A DNA stretch of 64,000 bases from CAZPXZ01 sp965219495 (lineage in GTDB: Bacteria > Pseudomonadota > Alphaproteobacteria > Rhodobacterales > CAZPXZ01). Where the stretch lies: assembly GCA_965219495.1 (NCBI GenBank), contig OZ244777.1:2232001-2296000 (forward strand), in the 5' to 3' direction. The notes under the pieces were generated by a model. The model was not told the DNA's origin and did not search any database. It worked only from the letters and a program-made list of their open reading frames with translations. Shown in pieces: positions 24,384 to 33,858 of the stretch (positions are counted from its first letter, which is position 1; each line of letters starts with the position of its first letter). The position numbers and the translations under genes were made by a program.

Positions 24384-26762
24384 CTATGCGCCATCAGGGC
24401 ATTTGGACGGAACCGAAGGGCGATCCGGTGGCCTGTCGGCGATCAGCTTCCACACTTGGTGCATCGAGAACGGCGTAGCGTTCGCCGGGGTTCCGAGCGC
24501 ATCGGCAATCGCATTGCCGATCGCTGCCGCCGGTCCGATGGCGCCCCCTTCTCCCATGCCCTTCATGCCCAGAGGAGTCAGCGGAGAAGGCGTTGCCAAG
24601 TGATGGATTTCGATGTCGGGAATATCGGTGGCGCCCGGCATCAGATAGTCGGCAAAATTCGTGGTGAGTGGTTGTCCTTCGTCGTCATATACGAAATGCT
24701 CAAGTAGCGCCGAGCCGATCCCCTGTGTCACACCGCCGCGTACCTGGCCTTCGACAATGGTCGGATTGATCACGGTGCCGCAGTCTTCGACCACGATGAA
24801 GCGCTTCAAGTGCACGCGTCCCATGCGCATATCGATCTCGACCACCGCGCCGTGGCAAGCGTTCGAGTAGGTGCCGTCCGGCGGCCCGTCGAGAAACGAG
24901 ATGCCGGCAAGGCCCGGGAACATTCCGCTTGGCAGGTTCTCCACGTTGCGGTTCGCCCAGCGGGCGAGACGAGGAATCGGGATCGCAACGCCCTGTTGAT
25001 CGCGGCGCCGCGCCTCCCCCCCGACGAGCTCGATCTGATCCGGTTCGGCCTGCAGATGCTGGGCCGCAATCGCTCGCAACTTCTCGCGTATCTGCACCGC
25101 CGCCGCGCGCACGCTGCCACCGCCGAGCACAGCGCCGCGGCTTCCCCAGGTCCCGACGGAATAAGGCGCCGTCAAGGTATCGCCGTGAATGACGTCCACC
25201 TGATCCGGAGCGATGCCAAGCACATCGGCAGCGATCTGCGCGAACGTCGTCTCGTGGCCTTGCCCATGGCATTGAAGACCCGTAAAGACCAACACGCCTC
25301 CATCGGGCGCCATCTCCACCCTTGCCGCTTCGTAGCCGGTCTCGATCGGCACGCGCCGCCGCGCAAAATCGGGCGTGCCGTGGCCGCTTTGCTCAAGAAA
25401 GAGGGCGAGGCCGACCCCTGTGCGCCAATTCGAGTGGCCGTTTGCAGCTGCCGCCTCCCGTTCGGGCGCCAGCAACTCCGCTACCTTGTCGAGCGATTCT
25501 GCATAGGACCCTTGATCATAGGTAATCCCGAGCGCGTTCTTGTAGGGGAACTGCCGAATCACGTTGCGCCGGCGGATTTCGATTGGGTCCAGTCCCAGCT
25601 CGAGGGCGATCTCATCCATCAACCGTTCCTGGGAGAACACCGCCGACGGACGTCCGACGCCGCGATAGGTGCCGACGGGGCATTTATTGGTGGCCACCGC
25701 CCGGAAGGTCGCCTCGTAGGCCTGAAAATCATAGGGACCGGGCAAGACCTTCGCCACCATGCCGGGGTCGCTCGAAGCCGTGAACGGCCAGACCGAGTAT
25801 GCGCCGGCATCCACCGTGATATCCGCCTTGAGCCCGAGGAGCCGTCCCTCCGTATCGACATACGCTTCGAGCATGTGGCGGTGATCGCGCGCGTGGATGC
25901 TCGCAATCAAGTGCTCACGGCGATCCTCGATCCATTTCACGGGTTGCCCGATCTTGATCGCGAGCCAGGCAACCAGCACCTCCTCGACGAACACGTGGCC
26001 CTTGACTCCGAAGCCGCCGCCGACCTCCGGCGCTCGAACGCGGATGCGTGACTCGGGCCAACCGAGTTCTTCCGCAAGGTAGGTGCGAAGAAGGTGTGGA
26101 ATCTGCGTCGAGGAGTGAACCGTGAGCCACCGCCCGGTGCTGTCGAGTTCGGCGATGACGCCGCGGCATTCCATCGGCACGCCTGCTTGTCGGTGGGTCG
26201 TATAGGTGCGGGTGATGACGCGCGATGCGGCCCGGCGCGCCGCGCCGAGGTCGCCGCCTTTCATCTGCCGCTCGACAAAAAGGTTGTTGCGCCAGCCCGG
26301 GTGCATGCGTGGCGCGCCTTCCGCGAGCGCACCGTCCACGTCCGCGAGCACCGGAAGCGGTTCGTAATCAACGAACACCAACTCGGCAGCATCTTCGGAC
26401 CCGTAAGGGTCGGACGTGAGCACCGCGGCCACGGGTTCCCCAACGAACCGGACTCTTCCTTGAGCCAGCAACGGTTGACTGGAGGCCTGCGCTTCCGGGA
26501 CGTCCTGCGCGGCGCGCACGCCGAGACCGTCAACGTCGTCGCCGGTAAAGAGATATGCGCCGGGGTACTCGTCCGACAAGGCGGAAGAATCGATCGCCGT
26601 GATTTCCGCGTGCGCCAGTTCGGAGCGCACGAGCCTCAAATGCAGGACGCCCGGCGGCGTAATATCTTCGAGATAGCGCGCCTGGCCGGTCACCATGCGG
26701 GGATCTTCCCGGCGCGTAATGCGGGCGCCGACGTGCCGGGCGCGCGAAGGGGTCTCAGCCAT
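24384..26762 (-). CDS. Molybdenum hydroxylase large subunit (CoxL/xanthine dehydrogenase type)
   Basis: 792 aa molybdopterin-cytosine-dinucleotide-binding subunit. The N-terminal ARHVGARITRREDPRMVTG is the family start, GGGFGVKGHVFVEEVL is a cofactor loop, and KGMGEGGAIGP near the end carries the catalytic Glu. The active-site loop reads TYRGVGRPSA, the form II type (AYRGAGR), not the AYXCSFR of true CO dehydrogenases, so an N-heterocycle or aldehyde substrate is more likely. The ATG at 26762 overlaps the small-subunit stop by 8 bases. The C-terminus is close to the natural end, immediately followed by the truncated intron. Confidence 0.9.
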   Translation of the reverse strand: MAETPSRARHVGARITRREDPRMVTGQARYLEDITPPGVLHLRLVRSELAHAEITAIDSSALSDEYPGAYLFTGDDVDGLGVRAAQDVPEAQASSQPLLAQGRVRFVGEPVAAVLTSDPYGSEDAAELVFVDYEPLPVLADVDGALAEGAPRMHPGWRNNLFVERQMKGGDLGAARRAASRVITRTYTTHRQAGVPMECRGVIAELDSTGRWLTVHSSTQIPHLLRTYLAEELGWPESRIRVRAPEVGGGFGVKGHVFVEEVLVAWLAIKIGQPVKWIEDRREHLIASIHARDHRHMLEAYVDTEGRLLGLKADITVDAGAYSVWPFTASSDPGMVAKVLPGPYDFQAYEATFRAVATNKCPVGTYRGVGRPSAVFSQERLMDEIALELGLDPIEIRRRNVIRQFPYKNALGITYDQGSYAESLDKVAELLAPEREAAAANGHSNWRTGVGLALFLEQSGHGTPDFARRRVPIETGYEAARVEMAPDGGVLVFTGLQCHGQGHETTFAQIAADVLGIAPDQVDVIHGDTLTAPYSVGTWGSRGAVLGGGSVRAAAVQIREKLRAIAAQHLQAEPDQIELVGGEARRRDQQGVAIPIPRLARWANRNVENLPSGMFPGLAGISFLDGPPDGTYSNACHGAVVEIDMRMGRVHLKRFIVVEDCGTVINPTIVEGQVRGGVTQGIGSALLEHFVYDDEGQPLTTNFADYLMPGATDIPDIEIHHLATPSPLTPLGMKGMGEGGAIGPAAAIGNAIADALGTPANATPFSMHQVWKLIADRPPDRPSVPSKCPDGA

Positions 26763-27240
26763 CTCGGTTCCTGTTGCCTTCCCGGTCGCCGATGGCGCGG
26801 CGCACTGCATTGACGATGGTCTGGTAGCCCGTGCAACGGCAAATGTTTCCCGCCATGGCCCGGCGTATCTCGGAATCGTTCGGCTCCAGCGCGTTCTCGA
26901 CGAATCCGGTGAGCGCCATGATGTAGCCAGGGGTGCAGTAGCCGCACTGCAGTGCGTGTTCCTCGATAAAGGCGCTCTGCAGGGGATGGTATTCCCCCTT
27001 CCCCGCAAGTCCTTCCACAGTGGTGATTTCCGCGCCTTCGCATTGCACCGCGAACAGTAGGCAGGAAAGCGCGGGTCTTCCGTTCACGTGCACCGTGCAG
27101 CAACCGCACGCGCCATGCGAGCAACCGAAATGCACGCCGTAGCAACCGAGACCCTGGCGCAGGACATCGCAGAGAAGCCGACGCGGCTCGACTTCCACCA
27201 CGCGCTTGGCGCCGTTCACAGTGAGTGTCACCTCCGTCAT
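26755..27240 (-). CDS. Molybdenum hydroxylase [2Fe-2S] small subunit (CoxS type)
   Basis: 161 aa with both iron-sulphur clusters: the plant-ferredoxin-type set (CYGVHFGCSHGACGCC...C) and the all-helical second cluster (CGYCTPG...CRCTGY). It passes electrons from the Mo centre to the FAD subunit. It overlaps the FAD-subunit gene by ATGA and the large-subunit gene by 8 bases: coxM-coxS-coxL order, a single operon. Confidence 0.95.
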   Translation of the reverse strand: MTEVTLTVNGAKRVVEVEPRRLLCDVLRQGLGCYGVHFGCSHGACGCCTVHVNGRPALSCLLFAVQCEGAEITTVEGLAGKGEYHPLQSAFIEEHALQCGYCTPGYIMALTGFVENALEPNDSEIRRAMAGNICRCTGYQTIVNAVRRAIGDREGNRNRDG

Positions 27241-28106
27241 GGTGTGGCGCCCGCTCGCACGCCGGCCTCCTGAATTGCGTCCTCGACGAGCACCGAAAGG
27301 AGATGCCGCCGATACCTGGCGCTCCCGCGGATGTCGCCGTAGGCGTCGATCCCCTCCAGGGCCGCGCGAGCCGCAACGCGGCTGAGTTCGGCGCCCGGAC
27401 GTTTGCCTGCCAAGAGCGACTCTGCGGCGGAGGCGCGAACGGGCGTCGAGTGCGCACCCGAGAGCACAATGGCGGCATCACCGATCAAGCCGTCTGAAAG
27501 CTCGACGCGCGCCCCGGCCGCGGCCAGCGCGAAATCGCCCTCGCGCTCGGCCGCCTCCCGGAAGCAGGCGCCCCAGGGATGCGACGGGACCCGCAGGTGA
27601 ACCGCGACGATGAGTTCCCCGGATTCGAGACGAGTGACAAATGCGCCTTGGAAAAAATCTGTCGCCGAAATCCGACGCGCACTGGTTAGCGAGCGGACCT
27701 CGATCTCGCCGTCCAGGAGCATCGCGAGGACGGCCAGTTCCGCGGTCGGGTCCGCATGGGCGAGGCTCCCCCCTATCGTGCCGCGTTCGCGTATGGTCGG
27801 GTGCGCGATGCAGCGCACGACTTCTGCAACCACCGGTGCCCGCTTCGCGAGTTGCCCATGACGCAGGAGTTCGGCCTGCCGCACCAGCGCGCCGATTGAA
27901 ATCCGCTCGGTTTCGATGCCGATACCGTTGGCATCGAGCCCGTTGATGTCGACCAGCACAGACGGGCGAGCCAGGCGGAGGTTCATCATCGGCACGAGAC
28001 TCTGTCCGCCCGCGAGGGGCCGCGCCTCGTCCCCATGTTCCGCGAGGGCCGCCAGCGCCTCTTCCGTGGTGGCGGCCCGGATGTATTCGAATGGCGCTGG
28101 CTTCAT
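27237..28106 (-). CDS. Molybdenum hydroxylase FAD-binding subunit (CoxM type)
   Basis: 289 aa. FAD-contact motifs AGGQSLVPMMNLRLARP (~33-49) and TIRERGTIGGSLAHADPTAE (~105-124) are intact, with the CO-dehydrogenase FAD C-terminal domain after them. The ATG is 128 bases downstream of the hydantoinase stop. It completes a three-subunit hydroxylase whose maturation factor (CoxG-like) is now found across the CRISPR block. Confidence 0.93.
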   Translation of the reverse strand: MKPAPFEYIRAATTEEALAALAEHGDEARPLAGGQSLVPMMNLRLARPSVLVDINGLDANGIGIETERISIGALVRQAELLRHGQLAKRAPVVAEVVRCIAHPTIRERGTIGGSLAHADPTAELAVLAMLLDGEIEVRSLTSARRISATDFFQGAFVTRLESGELIVAVHLRVPSHPWGACFREAAEREGDFALAAAGARVELSDGLIGDAAIVLSGAHSTPVRASAAESLLAGKRPGAELSRVAARAALEGIDAYGDIRGSARYRRHLLSVLVEDAIQEAGVRAGATP

Positions 28107-28234
28107 CGCGCTTCAGGCGTCCGGTTCGAGATCCCCGTTCCCGGCCGCATTTTCCGGAATGTGATTCCGACTGTGTTGGACGGCACGATTAGCGAGAACC
28201 GGGGCGAGACGGGCGCACTCTCCTCGAAACCCCT

Positions 28235-31200
28235 CTACTGAGGCGCGCCATAACCGCCGCCCCCTGGAGTCTCGATCACGAACACGTCGTTCGGGTTCAT
28301 GTCGGCCATGTCCGTGCCGGAAAGATCTTCGATGTTTCCGTTCGCGCGCTCGACGTAGTTTCTTCCGATTCGGCCCGGCTTGCCGCCCGCCATGCCGTAG
28401 GGCGGAACCCTTCGGTGACCTGAAACGATAGCCGCCGTCATGGCTTCCCGGAAACGAACCCGCCGGATGATTCCGTTGCCGCCACGGTGCTGCCCCGCTC
28501 CGCCGGAACCGTGCCGGATCGAGAACGACTCGAGAACGACCGGAAAGCGCCATTCGAGGATTTCCGGATCCGTCGCCCGCGTGTTGGTCATGTGGGTATG
28601 CACGGCGCTGGTGCCATCGAAGTTCGGTCCGGCCCCGGCGCCGCCGCAAATCGTCTCGTAATTCTGGTATCCCGAATTGTTGCCGAAGGTGAAATTGTTC
28701 ATCGTGCCCTGGCAGGCTCCCATCAGTCCAAGCGCGCCCAACAACGTGTCGGTAATCGCCTGGGAGGTCTCCACATTCCCCGCGACCACTGCTGCCGGAT
28801 AGGACGGGTTCAACATGCAGTCCTGCGGGATGATCACCTTGAGCGGCTTCAGGCAACCGCTGTTCAACGGGATGTCGTCGTCCACCATGAGCCGGAATAC
28901 GTACAGGACCGCCGCCATGCAGACGGCCGATGGCGCATTGAAATTGCTGTCCAACTGGGGCGCGGTTCCGGTGAAATCGACGACGGCTTCGCGGACCTCC
29001 CGGTCGACCCTGATGGACACGCAGATCTTCGCGCCCGAATCCATCTCGTAACAGAAGCTGCCATCGGAAAGCACATCGAGGACACGGCGTACCGATTCTT
29101 CGGCATTGTCCTGGACGTGCTTCATGTACGCGTGCACCACCTCCAGTCCGAAATGCTCAACCATCTTGCGCAGTTCTTGCACGCCCTTTTCGTTTGCCGC
29201 GATTTGAGCCTTGAGATCGGCCAGATTGTGATGAAAGTTCCGGGTCGGATAAGGCGCGGTGGTGAACAGCGTTTCCGTTTCCGCTTCCATGAGCCGGTTG
29301 TCGGCAACGAGTTGGAAGTTGTCGATCAGCACGCCTTCCTCGTCGATATGCCTGCTGTTGGGCGGAACGGAGCCGGGGGTGATCCCACCGACTTCCGCGT
29401 GATGTCCGCGCGAGGCCACATAGAAGAGGATGTCTTCGCCGGCGTGATCGAACACCGGCGTGATTACGGTGATATCGGGTAGATGGGTGCCCCCGTTGTA
29501 CGGCGTGTTGAGCATGAACACGTCGCCGGGCCGGATCGTCCCGCGGCGCTGTTCGGCGACCGTCTTGACGCTGTCGCTCATGGATCCGAGATGCACCGGG
29601 ATATGCGGCGCGTTGGCAACCAGGTCGCCGTCCGGGTCGAATACGGCGCAAGAGAAATCGAGCCGCTCCTTCAGGTTCACGGAATAGGCCGTGTTTCGCA
29701 GCACCACCCCGGTCTGTTCCGCCACCGACATGAACAGATTGTTGAACACTTCGAGCATCACCGGGTCCGACTCGGTGCCGACAGCGGCCTGGCCGGGTCG
29801 CGGTACCACCCGCGTCAGTATCATGTGATCGCGGACGGTGATCTCCGCCATCCAGCCGGGTTCGACGACCGTGGTCGCGTTTGCTTCGATGATCACGGCA
29901 GGTCCGTCGACCCCGGCGCCCGGCTGCAAGCCCTCCCGGTCGTAAACCTGCGTGGGACGGGTAGCGCCTTCCATGTAGGTCTCCACCTCAGAGAGGCTCT
30001 TGGCGACACCGGGTTCCGAGACGATTTCGAGTTGCGGGTCCGACACCTCGGGCGCGCCGCCAACGACCTCGACCGTCACCGCCTCCACCATGTGCCTCTT
30101 CTCCGGCGCAATAAAGCCATATTGCAGTTGGTGGGCCTCCTCGAACGCGGCGACGATGCTGGCCCGGTCCGCATAATCCAGCATCAGCGGTGAATCGGTG
30201 CCCTCGTAGCGCAGATGCACTTTCTTGTGCGCCGTTATGCGTGATTCTTCCGCCCCTTGCCGGATGATCCGCTCGGTTCCGTCAACCTGCATCACCTGCA
30301 GGATTTCGCCCAACTCGTCGATCAGTTCGTCCGTCAAAATCGCCTCGACCGCGCGCTCGCGCAGGACCCTGAGGTCGGCGAGTCCCATTCCGTAAGCCGA
30401 CAGCACGCCGGCGAAGGGATGGATGAACACACGCGTCATGCCCAGCGCATCGGCAACCAGGCAAGCGTGCTGGCCGCCCGCTCCGCCGAAGCAATTGAGC
30501 GTATATTCGGTCACGTCGTGGCCACGCTGGATCGAGATCTGCTTGATGGCGTTGGCCATGTTGTCGACCGCGATCTTGAGAAATCCGTCGGCCACCTGTA
30601 CTGGCGTGCGCGCGTTTCCCGTCGCGGCAGTGATTTCCGCCGCCAACCGTTCGAACTTTTCATGGACGACTCCCGCGTCCAACGCTTCGTCGCCATTCGG
30701 ACCGAAGAGCTTGGGAAAGAACCGGGGCTGGATCTTTCCGACCATCAGGTTGGCGTCCGTCACCGTCAACGGTCCGCCGCGGCGGTAGCTGGCGGGTCCA
30801 GGGTCGGCTCCCGCGGAATCGGGTCCCACCCGGTAGCGGGCTCCGTCGAAATGCAGGATCGAGCCGCCGCCCGCGGCCACGGTGTGAATCTGCAGCATCG
30901 GCGCCCGCATGCGCACTCCGGCGACCAGTGTCTCGAAGGAGCGTTCGTATTCGCCCCTGAAATGGGCCACGTCGGTCGAAGTTCCGCCCATGTCGAAACT
31001 GATGATCTTGTCGAACCCCGCCAGGTCCGCGGTGCGCACGGCGCCCACCACGCCGCCGGCCGGCCCCGACAGGATGCTGTCCTTGCCCTGAAAATAGTTC
31101 GCGTCCGCGAGTCCGCCGTTGGACTGCATGAACATCAGGCGCACGCCAGCGAGGTCGGACGCGATGCGATCCACGTAGCGGCGCAGAATCGGCGAAACGT

Positions 31201-31858
31201 AAGCGTCGACCACTGTCGTGTCGCCGCGCCCGACAAGCTTCATGAGCGGGCTGACCTCGTGGGAAACCGAAACCTGCGTGAAGCCGATATCCCGGGCGAG
31301 CGCGGCAACCGCGTCTTCATGGCCGTGATACCGATAGCCGTGGACAAACACGATGGCCACGGAGGCTATGCCGTCATGGAATGCCGCTTCCAGGGCGGAC
31401 CGCGCCGCCTCGAGATCGACGGGAACGAGTTCTTCGCCTTCGGCGGAGTAACGCTCTTCAACCTCGATGACCCTCTCATACAGGAGATCGGGAAGAAGGA
31501 TCTGGCGGGCGAAGAGGTGCGGCCGATTCTGATAGCCGATACGCAGCGCGTCCTTGAAACCCTTGGTGATGAAGAGCGCGGTGCGATCGCCTTTGCGCTC
31601 AAGAAGCGCATTGGTGGCGACGGTGGTGCCCATCTTGACCGCATTGATGGCGGAGGCAGGAAATCTCCCTTCTCCATTCAGACCGAGCAGGTCACGCATG
31701 CCCTGCAGCGCCGCATCCTCGTAACGATCGGGATCTTCCGAAAGCAACTTGTGGGTGATGAGCTGGCCATCGGGCGCCGAGGCCACAATGTCGGTAAACG
31801 TACCGCCGCGATCGATCCAGAATTGCCAGTTCGCGGTAACGGGGGAATTGTTGCTCAC
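28235..31858 (-). CDS. Hydantoinase B/oxoprolinase-type fused enzyme (5-oxoprolinase-like)
   Basis: 1207 aa, the size of ATP-dependent 5-oxoprolinase. The HyuA-like ATP-grasping half comes first (WQFWIDRGGTFTDIVA; FDMGGTSTDVAHF; CFGGAGGQHA) and the HyuB-like half follows (DFSCAVFDPDGDLVANAPHIPVH, RGHHAEVGG, GGGGYG at the end). It would open a lactam or hydantoin ring using ATP. Adjacent to a molybdenum hydroxylase, it fits an oxidise-then-ring-open route for an N-heterocycle; pyroglutamate salvage is the alternative. The start codon is GTG at 31858 (GTG AGC AAC), with AAGG about 10 bases upstream. Confidence 0.9.
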   Translation of the reverse strand: MSNNSPVTANWQFWIDRGGTFTDIVASAPDGQLITHKLLSEDPDRYEDAALQGMRDLLGLNGEGRFPASAINAVKMGTTVATNALLERKGDRTALFITKGFKDALRIGYQNRPHLFARQILLPDLLYERVIEVEERYSAEGEELVPVDLEAARSALEAAFHDGIASVAIVFVHGYRYHGHEDAVAALARDIGFTQVSVSHEVSPLMKLVGRGDTTVVDAYVSPILRRYVDRIASDLAGVRLMFMQSNGGLADANYFQGKDSILSGPAGGVVGAVRTADLAGFDKIISFDMGGTSTDVAHFRGEYERSFETLVAGVRMRAPMLQIHTVAAGGGSILHFDGARYRVGPDSAGADPGPASYRRGGPLTVTDANLMVGKIQPRFFPKLFGPNGDEALDAGVVHEKFERLAAEITAATGNARTPVQVADGFLKIAVDNMANAIKQISIQRGHDVTEYTLNCFGGAGGQHACLVADALGMTRVFIHPFAGVLSAYGMGLADLRVLRERAVEAILTDELIDELGEILQVMQVDGTERIIRQGAEESRITAHKKVHLRYEGTDSPLMLDYADRASIVAAFEEAHQLQYGFIAPEKRHMVEAVTVEVVGGAPEVSDPQLEIVSEPGVAKSLSEVETYMEGATRPTQVYDREGLQPGAGVDGPAVIIEANATTVVEPGWMAEITVRDHMILTRVVPRPGQAAVGTESDPVMLEVFNNLFMSVAEQTGVVLRNTAYSVNLKERLDFSCAVFDPDGDLVANAPHIPVHLGSMSDSVKTVAEQRRGTIRPGDVFMLNTPYNGGTHLPDITVITPVFDHAGEDILFYVASRGHHAEVGGITPGSVPPNSRHIDEEGVLIDNFQLVADNRLMEAETETLFTTAPYPTRNFHHNLADLKAQIAANEKGVQELRKMVEHFGLEVVHAYMKHVQDNAEESVRRVLDVLSDGSFCYEMDSGAKICVSIRVDREVREAVVDFTGTAPQLDSNFNAPSAVCMAAVLYVFRLMVDDDIPLNSGCLKPLKVIIPQDCMLNPSYPAAVVAGNVETSQAITDTLLGALGLMGACQGTMNNFTFGNNSGYQNYETICGGAGAGPNFDGTSAVHTHMTNTRATDPEILEWRFPVVLESFSIRHGSGGAGQHRGGNGIIRRVRFREAMTAAIVSGHRRVPPYGMAGGKPGRIGRNYVERANGNIEDLSGTDMADMNPNDVFVIETPGGGGYGAPQ

Positions 31859-32212
31859 TTAATCAACCTTTTCCATCCACTCAAATCTTTTGTTCCGGAA
31901 AGCCCCCGCCCTTGAATTGAGGCGATGACCCCAGTGTGCGGGAACCAGTATGAACGAACCCCGGTTCATGTGACAACCCGGCGGCTCGCCTGAGGCGCAT
32001 GCGGGTTGTCGACTTTGCGCGAAAGGCCTCTGCCGGAGTTCGCGTTCGCGCGCTAATTACCGCCGTGCGACCCGCATGAATTTCGGACGCCGTCCCCGAG
32101 GAGGTTCAAATGGACCGCCTCGAACGCATAAGAGGTCCACCGCCCTCCGGGAAGGCCTTTTCCCAGGCATTTCCTCATGCCGGACATTCAAATTCGGAAC
32201 TCGGGATTCCGC
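31859..32212. other. Intergenic region between the hydantoinase and the NicO gene
   Basis: About 350 bases with no gene seen. It should contain the promoter of the minus-strand hydantoinase operon and the 3' end of the nickel exporter transcript. A weak palindrome (GGGAAGGCCTTTTCCC) lies near 32,150. Confidence 0.5.
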
Positions 32213-33265
32213 TCACGCCAACGGCACGTCAAGGAACGCCACGAAGGAAACCAGGCCGATTAACATCACGATGGTAGCGCCGGCATAGTTGAACGTGTGG
32301 CGCAGGACGTTGGCTCCACCGCTACCGACGTTGCTTTCCATGAGTTGCAAGGCGGTACGGCGCGCCACAATGGCGCCGACGCCAAGAGAACAGATGGTAA
32401 ACCCGATACCGATCGACATGGCGGCAACGAGTATGAAGCCTGGATAGATCATGTCGTTGGCGATTGCATACAGCATGATAAGGACGGCCCCGGGACAAGG
32501 CACCACACCCGCCGCGAAGGCCAGGACGCCCCCCTCCAGACCGTGGCTGTGCCCGTGGCCGTGACTATGCTCATGCCCATGGCTGTGGCTGTGGTCGTGC
32601 CCGTGGCTGTGGTCGTGCCCGTGATCGTGCTCATGCCCATGGCTGTGCCCGTGGCCGTGGCCGGCACCAGCGGAAAAGCCGAATGAGGCGCGAAACGCCT
32701 GGAAAAGCATGTAGATGCCGATACAGGCGATGATCAGGAAACTTCCCGCCCGCACCCCGGGAACTTCGGAAAGGCCGATTCCAAAACCTGCCTTCAGCAC
32801 AATATCGGCGAGCCACACGATGACGATGGCGGAAATCACGTGAACGACGGCGACCTGGACCGCCATGATCATGCCGCGGGCAATGCGAACCTCCCGTCCC
32901 ATAAAGTAGGAAATGATGATGAACTTGCCGTGGCCGGGGCCAAAAGCGTGAATGACGCCGTAGGCGAATGCGATCGCCAGACCGAGAAAGAAAGCACTCA
33001 GGTCTTCGCCGCTTTCAATGGCATTCATGTGCTTGGCGACTTCGGCGTTGGCTCGCCGCTGAAACTCGATCAGGTACTCCGTGAAACGCGCAAAAGTGCT
33101 CAACTCCCGGTCGTCCACGATCTCAACCGTGGGTGCGGTGACAGTTGAATCGGTCTGCGTATCGGCTGCAGGCGCCATCAGAACCGCTACGAGAAGAATA
33201 GTGAGGGCAACGAAAAACTCGGTGCGGAATGACCGCAAGCTGCAGGCCCTGCGAATAAACGTCAT
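32213..33265 (-). CDS. NicO/RcnA-family nickel/cobalt transporter
   Basis: 350 aa integral membrane protein. A signal-like first helix is followed by AYGVIHAFGPGHGKF (the conserved HAFGPGHGK motif), several TM helices, a cytosolic or periplasmic His-rich loop of ~40 residues made of HGH/HSH/HDH repeats, and GVVPCPGAVLIML. The His loop probably binds Ni or Co. The gene overlaps the preceding DUF1007 gene by ATGA, the usual partnership for this exporter or importer type. The direction of transport cannot be settled from sequence. Confidence 0.88.
   Translation of the reverse strand: MTFIRRACSLRSFRTEFFVALTILLVAVLMAPAADTQTDSTVTAPTVEIVDDRELSTFARFTEYLIEFQRRANAEVAKHMNAIESGEDLSAFFLGLAIAFAYGVIHAFGPGHGKFIIISYFMGREVRIARGMIMAVQVAVVHVISAIVIVWLADIVLKAGFGIGLSEVPGVRAGSFLIIACIGIYMLFQAFRASFGFSAGAGHGHGHSHGHEHDHGHDHSHGHDHSHSHGHEHSHGHGHSHGLEGGVLAFAAGVVPCPGAVLIMLYAIANDMIYPGFILVAAMSIGIGFTICSLGVGAIVARRTALQLMESNVGSGGANVLRHTFNYAGATIVMLIGLVSFVAFLDVPLA
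32543..32664. repeat. Low-complexity His-codon repeat inside the NicO gene
   Basis: Reiterated units such as GTGGCTGTGGTCGTGCCC and CATGCCCATGGCTGTG encode alternating His-Gly/His-Ser/His-Asp. Slippage or recombination within it could change the length of the metal-binding loop. Confidence 0.8.
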
Positions 33266-33846
33266 GATGATTCTCCACACTTGAGTGTGACGGGTTGTCG
33301 ATGTCCGGACAGTTCTCCGCTACCGCGTGAAACACTGAACTTGCAGCCCGGACGCATCGTCCCGCTGACGAGCAGGAATTCCTTTTCCATGAAGCGGAAA
33401 TCGACATAGATCGACTTGTCGTACAGGCTGGCGACAAGGTCGCCGGCGGCCGGGTCTGCCGGCGGCTCCAGTCCGACCGTGAATCGATAGACCAGCAGGC
33501 CGCCGTCGATGCGGGCGCCGAATTCCGTGATATCCGGGTTCTCCAGCCGCTTCCCGGCTACCCAGACGTGCACGTAATAGCCAAACTTCTCGAGCGGGTC
33601 GAATGCCTCCTCGCGAAGACGCGCTACTTCCGCTGGTTCCAGCGATCCGCTTCGATCTGCGTCGTAGGCCCCAATCGTGCGGGAACTGAAGAATGGGTCA
33701 AACCGCCATTCGAAGGTAATGGAGGAGATCTTGTGGTCTTCGAACCGGTAGGTCATGCCGGCTTCGACCCAGACATCCGGATTGGCGTGCGCGCCTGACG
33801 TTCCCAGGGCAATGAGTGCCGCCGCGACAAGCAACCACCTGTTCAT
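33262..33846 (-). CDS. DUF1007-family periplasmic protein (NicO partner)
   Basis: 194 aa with a cleavable signal peptide (MNRWLLVAAALIALGTSGAHA). The family core ITFEWRFDPFFSS is present. An EF-hand-like loop DADRSGSLEPAEV follows, then FGYYVHVWVAG. The usual HPHVWV start of the mature protein reads NPDVWVE here, so two potential metal-binding His are absent. It is translationally coupled to the exporter through an ATGA overlap. A GTG four codons upstream is an alternative start. Confidence 0.85.
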   Translation of the reverse strand: MNRWLLVAAALIALGTSGAHANPDVWVEAGMTYRFEDHKISSITFEWRFDPFFSSRTIGAYDADRSGSLEPAEVARLREEAFDPLEKFGYYVHVWVAGKRLENPDITEFGARIDGGLLVYRFTVGLEPPADPAAGDLVASLYDKSIYVDFRFMEKEFLLVSGTMRPGCKFSVSRGSGELSGHRQPVTLKCGESS

Positions 33847-33858
33847 AGTGCGGATCAC

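Larger units (their letters stand above)
23040..24400 (-). mobile_element. Group II intron, 5'-truncated
   Basis: The element comprises a complete intron-encoded protein and, after it, a recognisable domain V. The ~500 bases of domains I-III that should precede the protein are absent: the preceding gene (CoxL-type) ends normally only 56 bases before the RT start codon. The left coordinate includes domain V, and domain VI may extend to about 22,990. The right boundary lies between ~24,340 and 24,420. 5' truncation is a usual outcome of incomplete reverse transcription during retrohoming. Confidence 0.8.
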
